From positions 1,617,001 through 1,681,000 of the forward strand of contig JAUPFP010000001.1 of NCBI GenBank assembly GCA_036925085.1: 64,000 nt of DNA, given 5' to 3'. This stretch comes from Brachycybe producta. Its lineage: Eukaryota > Arthropoda > Diplopoda > Playtdesmida > Andrognathidae. This document shows positions 57,561 through 64,000 of the stretch, piece after piece. The notes under the pieces are model-generated. The model made no database searches. It was given only the letters and a program-made list of their open reading frames with translations, and had not been told where the DNA came from. The position numbers and the translations under genes were made by a program. Every line of letters begins with the position of its first letter. The stretch's first letter is position 1.

Positions 57561-59639
57561 TCCGATTTTAATTATTTTATTTAAAAAAATAATCATGATT
57601 TTTATCTTTAATTGTTTAAATTTAAAGATATAATCAAAATTACACTTGTCCATATTTAAGTTTCAAACTTTGGCAGTTTTAGCAAAAATAAAAATGTCAT
57701 GTTATATTTCTAATACGCCTAGAATTTATTCTTGAGTCATCTTAATTAATTTCCATTGTTAGTAAAGAAAAAATTAAGTAAATTGCTTTCTTTTTTTCTT
57801 CAAACAAATTAATTACAAGGAAGGTTTTTTTTTTGTAAGTGGTGCGATGCCAAAACTACGAGGGACTTCTTGTTTTTTTCCCCATAAAACAATTGTGTTC
57901 TCAAGAAATGAATGGATTTTACAACCAAAAATAATAACAGTCTTCTTCTTCTTCACCATTGGATGAATTGGTAATTTTTATATATTTTTCTGTTGATGTA
58001 GTGGAGCCGGTTTTATTTTTTTCTCGGTAAGGTTTTTGTATTAACCCTACTTACGGAACAACATGCAGACACTCCCACGGCAAACCCTAACCTCAATTGC
58101 GGGCATTATAGAAGGACTAGACTCTGTTGATGGATGGATCAATAATTTCTTGAAGCAGCCATGCGTTCGTTGTATGTATATATAAGATATAATGTACAAA
58201 TAATCGCACAACAGACCAACTGCAACATCAGAAACCGAACCACCACGGATGGAGAAGAAAAAAACAAAACATCTTCGTAAAAAAATAGCAGAAAATGTGT
58301 AAATGAGAATTGCATCAACCGAAGAAGAAGAAGAAGAAGAAAAAAGAAGCTAAAGCAAAATTTGGCTGCGAATATCGCGAGAAATACGAACATACTGTGA
58401 GATATTTCGTACAAAAACGACGAAATTCAATAATGCAATTTACTACATTTCTTATGCATCATCTAAAGGAATAGCTTTTCTTTTTACGAACATCAATATA
58501 TTTCAATTAACTGAGCTGCTAAAGGATTAAAATGCCTTATCAATTTAAGCATCATACAGTTTTTAATGTAAGTATATCCTTTCTCGAGAGTACGAATCCG
58601 ACTTCGAAGTTACCTGAATATTCCAATTTCTATTCAGTCACCCCCTTGCAATCAATTGACCTCGAGGGCCATATGGCAATTTGGAGATAAATTTCTAATA
58701 AATAAATGATTGTCATTTAGACAAAAGTTTAGACAAATTATAGTCTAAATTTGAATTCTTCGAAATGTGCAGAGAATATCTACAGGAATTCAAAAATAAT
58801 TCCGTATTCTAAATACATTTGGAAAGAAATTATCCACAAATATGTCATCAGATTTAGCTTTTGTAAAGCTTTGAATGGTCATTTTTTTATTAGGCAGATA
58901 TTTAGATGAGGTTTTTCTTGAGAGCAACAATACACTGCAGTATATGTCATCCTAAATGCATCATTGTATTTTCTGCAGCATCCATTTTATTGATTTATTT
59001 AGAACAACATACAAAGTGGGGTGTGGTTCTTCTAACAACATTACAATAAAACCGCATAAAATATAATAGAAAATGTTTTTTTAGCATTTTTTATTATGTA
59101 AATAGGTGTATTTTCCATTGTACATTATGATATTTATTGTACTTTTTAAGTGACAAATGATGCAACAAGTTGTTACATTGTCACAAGAGAGAGATATTTA
59201 ATTGAAATATGGTTTCTGATGGGGTTTTTTTTCTAGTCTCAAGGGTGGTGGTGGGTTCAGACCCATAATATTTTACATTTGAGAAATGGTCATGGGAAAT
59301 GAATTGGGGTCAGAGAAAGTTAGAGGGAAAAAAAACATTGTTTTGATGAAGAAAAATCAATTATTAGAACCTTATGTATCTTGTCACAAGATGGCGGTTA
59401 TGCAATTGAGACAACAATATATTGTGATCGAATTATTGACTTTGCAGCATCTGAAGATTTAATAATTACTGAAGTGTCTGGGTCACAAAATGGCAGCTGA
59501 AAAATCTCACTTTTCTCTGACATCAAAATGTATAGTGAAAAATAAAAATGGTTATAAATGTTTTTTTGTTGTTAAATTCTAGTTTCTAATTTGTTTACTT
59601 CAATTATGTACATTATTTTATGAATTTGCTATTAAGCTT
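57561..59639. other. Spacer, no gene called
   Basis: Two short open stretches (from ATG 58068 and ATG 58530) lie here. They match nothing I can name and end without convincing splice partners. Confidence 0.35.
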
Positions 59640-60240
59640 AACTTTAAAAACTAAGTATTGGAAACAGTCGGCCATTTTCAAACTTTTAGAAAAAGTTTAT
59701 TTTTAAATATATAAATTATATTTTCACACTTTTTGTGTGAAATATCCTTCACATCTAAGATTCTATTTTTTAAGAAACTTTGAAATTTTTTTCTTTCCTT
59801 GAAGTTGCTTCAAAAATTATAATTGTCTTTAAAGTACAAAGTGTCTGTCACAAGATGGCGGCCATAACATTTTTTTGAACTTGAAAAGATAGAATATTGA
59901 AAACAGTGCGCCATTTTCAAACTTTCATAAAAAGTTTATTTTTAAAGATAACTTCATTACGAAAAACTTCACATTTAAGAGTCTAGTTTTTAACAAACTT
60001 CTCTTGAAGTTGCTTCAAAAATTATAATTGTCTTTAAAGTACAAAGTGTCTGTCACAAGATGGCGGCCATAATTTTTTTTAAACTTGAAAAGATAGAATA
60101 TTGAAAACAGTCCGCCATTTTCAAACTTTCATAAAAAGTTTATTTTTAAAGATAACTTCATTACGAAAAACTTCACATTCATGATTCTAGTTTTTTTATA
60201 ACAAATTATGACATTTGTTTCTTTTCTTAAAGTTGCTTCA
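59640..60240 (+). repeat. ~204-bp tandem repeat with YY1-like motif
   Basis: Two full units (from about 59840 and 60044) and a partial first unit share GTGTCTGTCACAAGATGGCG, TAGAATATTGAAAACAGT, CATTTTCAAACTTTCATAAA, AAAGATAACTTCATTACG and GAAGTTGCTTCAAAAATTAT. The AAAAAGTTTATTTTTAAAGA and TCTAGTTTTT pieces recall family A. Confidence 0.8.
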
Positions 60241-60419
60241 ACCAAATATAATAATAATTATTATGCAAATTTTTGGGGTCTGAACTTTGTTTTTAGCAAA
60301 TTAACTAATGAGTTATGTTCTCATCTGTCACAATAATAACTTGTAATTTAAAAGCCTCCATGCAGTTACTTTTTTTTTTGGCTCCAAACTATGACTGACA
60401 AATTTATTATATAATAAAT

Positions 60420-60748
60420 AGAGCTCGGATTTTTATGCAATATTAAAACAAAGGATTCTCAATGTTGTGGCTCCAAGTGCCAATTGTGAAGTAATCATCA
60501 TCATCATTAGAGCGACTTCAATTATTGCTTTTTTTAATTTAAAAAAAAGCTTGTTAGAGGCTAGATGTCTGGTTACTATTAGTTGTCAACTACATAATTC
60601 TAGCCTCTAAACAAGCATTTTTGATTTATAATAAAAAAACATAATTGTTGGTTGTGATCTAAACTGGGATTTTTATTTCACAATTGGCACTTGGAGCCAC
60701 AGATTGAGAATACATTTACTTGATATTGCATAATAATCCGAACCCTAC
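60420..60748. mobile_element. MITE family B, copy 2
   Basis: Left end AGAGCTCGGATTTTTATGCA, right end TGCATAATAATCCGAACCCT. Inside: CAAGTGCCAATTGTGAAGTA and its inverse TTCACAATTGGCACTTGGAG, and the GAGGCTAGATGTCTGGTTAC core also seen in 23892-24200. Confidence 0.85.
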
Positions 60749-61376
60749 TATAATTACACACTAGAGTGCACAATTGTCACCATTATGAAATATTATTTAC
60801 AACCACTAAACTCAGGTATTTCAACTCCAGAGTTCCACATATAAAAAAAATATGTGTCATATCAAATACAAATAAAATATAACATAAAAGTAAATAACAT
60901 TCAAACAAACAAAATATTAGGTCTTTTTTTTTGGCATTTTCTAGTCTGCTGATGATGTTGATGATAAATTTTCAAATTCTCTCAATGTTAAAAATTAGAA
61001 ACTCAAGGACTCAATTATTATTATTATTTCAAAATATAACATTTTATATTTTAAGGAAATAACAATTGTACAGTTTGAAGCGGAACACACAAAAAAAAAA
61101 ATGAGTCAACCAAGTGTTTGAAAAGTGCGTTTTTTTCTTCTCTGTGTTGCTTGTTGTTTGCGGAAGGGGAAGTTTTTGAAACATGTGTTGGTGTCTTTCT
61201 TTCCAATATAAAAAAAAGGTCGCAAAATGCGGCTGTGCAAAACCCAAAGTTAGATTTTCATAGTGTGACACTTGTAAGATTGTCTTCAAAGAGTTTTGTC
61301 ACAATTTTTTTTTTTCGAGTGTTGTTCTCTTAGCTTTGGTGTATATTAGTTTAGCTTAGCTTTAGAAATTGCGACT

Positions 61377-63839
61377 ATGCAAAGTGTGTCGCAACTGCCG
61401 GACTATTGGTGTCTACATGTGCACCCGGCTTATAAGGGTGGACAACAACAGAAAGAACAACTTCGCAAGGTAACAAATCATAAAAAATATGATAATTTTT
61501 ATCATATTTTATCATTATCAGGAAAGATTAATTTTAGAATTTCTTATAAAATAAGGGTGCAATTTCGTGCAACCTTTGTAATAATGCAAAATTTGACATT
61601 CATGTCAACTTGATTAATAAAATAGGACAATGCACCTTTACTAATTGATGTTTATTACATATTGATAAAAAAAATCTGCACCTGGTGTTCGAACTCTGAA
61701 AAAAAAGAAGAAACTTTGAAAGTGTTTTTAAAAACTAGAAAGGTAGCTCAATCATTTAAAACTAATGCAATGTTGACATCTTTTTAAAATAAGCTTTTTG
61801 TATCAGTTTGAAAATGATTCAGTGTTAAAAGCAGATGATATTTTTAAAAATATTTTTCTCTATAAAAAGTTTATTTTGAAAGATATCAACATTGAAAATA
61901 TTAACCAACAATATTATGTGATACAGGCTACTTGTTCTAGTTTCTAACACATTTTCCATTTCTTCTTAGTGTTGAGACTGAAATGCTCAACAAAACTAAA
62001 AAAAAAAAACTAGAATATTATTTGAACTTTAGTCGTTTTCTGTTAATTTTTACTTGAAACTAGAAGAGTAATTGGAAAATTAACTTTTAATGGTGATATC
62101 TGCAATTTGGAAAGATACTTTTTATTGCAGTTTTCAAATGTCGATTGTTGTTTTTCACTTTTAAGTTTGTCAGAAAAACTGTCAATTGATAAATTTTCTA
62201 ATATTTTTAAATTTAAGGATAATAAAAATTACATTTTTAAAAATTTCTTTTTAAAAAAAGTATATTTTAATAAAAAAAATTATAAAAATACGTATTTTAT
62301 TTTGTGTTTTTCTAGTTTTAAACAAACTTTTCAACTTTAAAAAATGGCTGATTTTCGAACTCTGCGTTTTAGAAAAAGCAACACAAAGTAGTAATTGAAA
62401 ACATTTTAGAAACTAGAATTGTAGCTGAATTAATTTAGATCTAATGACAATTTGCAATTAAGGGTCCTTTAATTAATAAACTAATTCTGAATCAAAAATG
62501 AATTTTATGAAGTTTTATTTTAAACAATAATATAAATTATAGTTTCACCAAAGTAATATGATCGTTTCCGTTAGTTGAAGTATGAAGACCAGAGGTATTT
62601 TCAGGCATACTTACCTGGCGTAGGGTTAACCGTGATCATTAAGGCGGTTACCCCAGGATGAGGCCGCCCATTGCACTGCGGGCCTGCTGAACCTTGCGAT
62701 TGCCCCAAATGTGGGTAAATCGGGCGCACAATTTATGGTAGTGGGGACTTGCGTTCGCGCTATCCCTGTATATTTAAAATGAAAATTTCAGAATTGTCTC
62801 ATTTGTGGGTATTGTCCTTTTTTTTAGCTTTATTATTCTAGTATTTAAAGAACGCTCGGTTTCTTTTACTGGTTGTTTTTTTAATGTTTTCTGATTGGGG
62901 TTGGTTTTGAAACTTTGGTTATTTTTACTTTTCAGAAGAGGAGAAACACTAAAAAAAAAGAATTTGAAAAGTGCGTTAGAAACTAGAAGGGTAGCTGAAT
63001 CTCTGAATAGTATTTTCAAAATAAACTTTTTAATGGCAAATTTTTCGCAATTTGATTTTTTATTTCCACTAAAATTTGGACGAAAATACAAAAACAAACA
63101 TTTCTAAAATTTAAAATGTGATCATTTTCAATAAAATCATTTTTAAAAAAATTATCAACATAAAAATTTTAAGATATTTTAGGAACAGCTGATTTTTCAA
63201 TCCTGATTCTAATGCATTTCTGAGAAGAAAAAAATTGAAAATGTTTTAAAAACTAGAACGGCAGAGGTTGGCATCATTCTTACTTAAAGTTGGCTCATTT
63301 TCAAACTGACATCAAAAGTTTATTTTAAAAGATATCATCAACATCAAATCATTCTTAAAGGATTGAACAATACCCTTCTAGTCTCTAATTAACCTTTCAA
63401 GTTGTGTTCCTGAAAGACAGAAAATAACCAGAATTTTAAGTGCGTTTAGACTTAAAAAAACGACCTTATTTTATTTGCAAACAAGAAAAAGTAACAAATA
63501 ACAAGATAAGGAACCACAAATAATTATTTGTGGTCATATCTTATGATCTTTTTTTTTAAATATAAACGGATACAGGAAATATATAAATAAAATCTGTATA
63601 AAGTTTTAAGATTTAAATTAATTTTGATGCCATTTTTTTTTTCTTTTATTCTAATTTTGTAGTTAGGCGAAAGAGGATCCGGATTACGGCCTCGTGGAGA
63701 ACCGCAGGATTTTCATAAACTCCGAGCCAAATGTCTTCGAGAAGGAGTTTTGTTTCAGGATCCCGAATTTCCCGCCGACGATTCTTCTATTTTCTTCAGT
63801 CGAAAGCCGCCAAAACCATTTGAATGGAGGCGACCACAT
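61377..63839 (+). CDS. Calpain cysteine protease, first two coding exons (partial)
   Basis: Calcium-dependent intracellular cysteine protease. Exon B, 63663-63839, translates to HKLRAKCLREGVLFQD, PEFPADDSSIFFSRKPPKPF and EWRRPH before a GT donor at 63840. This is the conserved stretch just before the CysPc catalytic core in invertebrate calpains. The catalytic Cys, His and Asn lie beyond the window. Exon A, 61377-61469, starts MQSVSQLPDYW and ends KEQLRK at a good donor AAG|GTAACA. It joins in phase 0 to exon B, giving a Gln/Lys/Gly-rich N-terminus, and is my best guess for the start; another start cannot be excluded. Exon B's acceptor could be AG at 63662 or 63666. The 2.2-kb intron holds a U1 snRNA gene and at least two foldback elements. 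Confidence 0.75.
61701..61980. mobile_element. Foldback family A copy in calpain intron 1
   Basis: GAAACTTTGAAAGTGTTTTT, CTAGAAAGGTAGCTCAATCA; right arm AAAGTTTATTTTGAAAGATA, TCAACATTGAAAATATTAAC and TTGTTCTAGTTTCTAACACA. Confidence 0.8.
62607..62768 (+). ncRNA. RNU1: U1 spliceosomal snRNA
   Basis: RNA core of U1 snRNP, which base-pairs with 5' splice sites. It begins ATACTTACCTGGCG, the invariant U1 5' end complementary to the donor consensus. It contains CGTGATCATTAAGGCGGTT, the stem-loop II loop CCATTGCACT, CCCCAAATGTGGGTAAATCG, the Sm site AATTTATGG and the final hairpin core TTGCGTTCGCGC. Length about 162, as usual. Stems I, II and IV can pair. It lies inside the inferred first intron of a calpain gene in the same orientation. 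Downstream ATTTAAAATGAAAATTTCAGA could be a 3' box; no upstream PSE can be assigned by eye, so a retro-copy remains possible, though no A-tail is seen. Confidence 0.93.
62920..63130. mobile_element. Family A left arm fragment
   Basis: GAAAAGTGCGTTAGAAACTA and GAAGGGTAGCTGAATC followed by TTTTCAAAATAAACTTTTTA; the right arm is not recognizable. Confidence 0.5.
63221..63420. mobile_element. Foldback family A copy in calpain intron 1
   Basis: GAGAAGAAAAAAATTGAAAA, AAAACTAGAACGGCAGAG on the left; AAAGTTTATTTTAAAAGATA, AATACCCTTCTAGTCTCTAA and TGTTCCTGAAAGACAG on the right. Confidence 0.75.
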
Positions 63840-64000
63840 GTAATAGAATAAAACAAGTCCCTTGTTTCCATTAGCTCTTAAAAAATAAAAGCTAAATTTG
63901 TAAGCAAGTTTTTACGACAATGTAACTTTATTATGGAATATATTCTTTCTTTTCTTTAGTTCTAGCTAAAACTCTTAAATGTCTTATGGCTCATTAATTT

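Noticed and set aside
58068-58190. Short frame MQTLPRQTLTSIAGIIEG
   Set aside because: Could be a decayed retroelement fragment, but there is no second motif or flanking structure to support it.

Overview
This is nuclear DNA of an animal, most likely an invertebrate. It is very AT-rich, its genes are cut into many short exons by small AT-rich introns, and it is crowded with short inverted-repeat (foldback/MITE-like) elements. The proteins are clearly metazoan: a Not-type homeobox protein, a calpain, glucosidase II alpha, PP2A methylesterase and glycyl-tRNA synthetase, plus a U1 snRNA. A few short AACCT (TTAGG) runs and the character of the glucosidase protein lean towards an arthropod. I cannot fix the taxon from this window.

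Layout: 1-1190 holds a tandem repeat, a foldback element and the last two coding exons of GARS (+). 1191-5400 is a mosaic of foldback elements, a duplicated ~700 bp composite repeat and tRNA-like SINE heads. 5437-9215 is PPME1 (+), 14 coding exons, one intron of which looks like a U12-type AT-AC intron. 9216-24804 is a 15.6 kb gene desert with degenerate repeats, several foldback elements and an internally deleted mariner. 24805-28611 is a Not-family homeobox gene (-), 3 exons. 28612-38340 is a second desert with nested and tandem elements. 38341-45633 is GANAB (+), 19 exons, with a GC-AG intron and a transposon-like insertion in its last intron. 45634-48444 contains a long near-perfect hairpin and a 30-bp tandem array. 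48452-53525 is a six-exon gene (+) for an 866-residue transposase-like protein with a C2H2 finger and a duplicated N-terminal module. 53526-61376 is repeat-rich. 61377-63839 is the 5' part of a calpain gene (+), whose first intron contains a complete-looking U1 snRNA gene (62607-62768, +). The calpain gene runs off the right edge and GARS off the left.

The protein genes are unrelated housekeeping or developmental genes with no visible operon or pathway link. Reading frames were reconstructed by joining exons at splice signals. In PPME1, NOTO, GANAB and the transposase-like gene all phases agree and the summed coding length is divisible by three, giving predicted proteins of 417, 410, 919 and 866 residues.

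The points most worth a second look are the transposase-like gene 48452-53525 (possible domesticated DDE transposase), the AT-AC intron in PPME1, the U1 gene inside the calpain intron, a large family of foldback elements sharing a conserved end (at least ten copies), two internally deleted mariners, and the ~260-bp hairpin downstream of GANAB. I see no CRISPR array, bacterial operon or viral gene.
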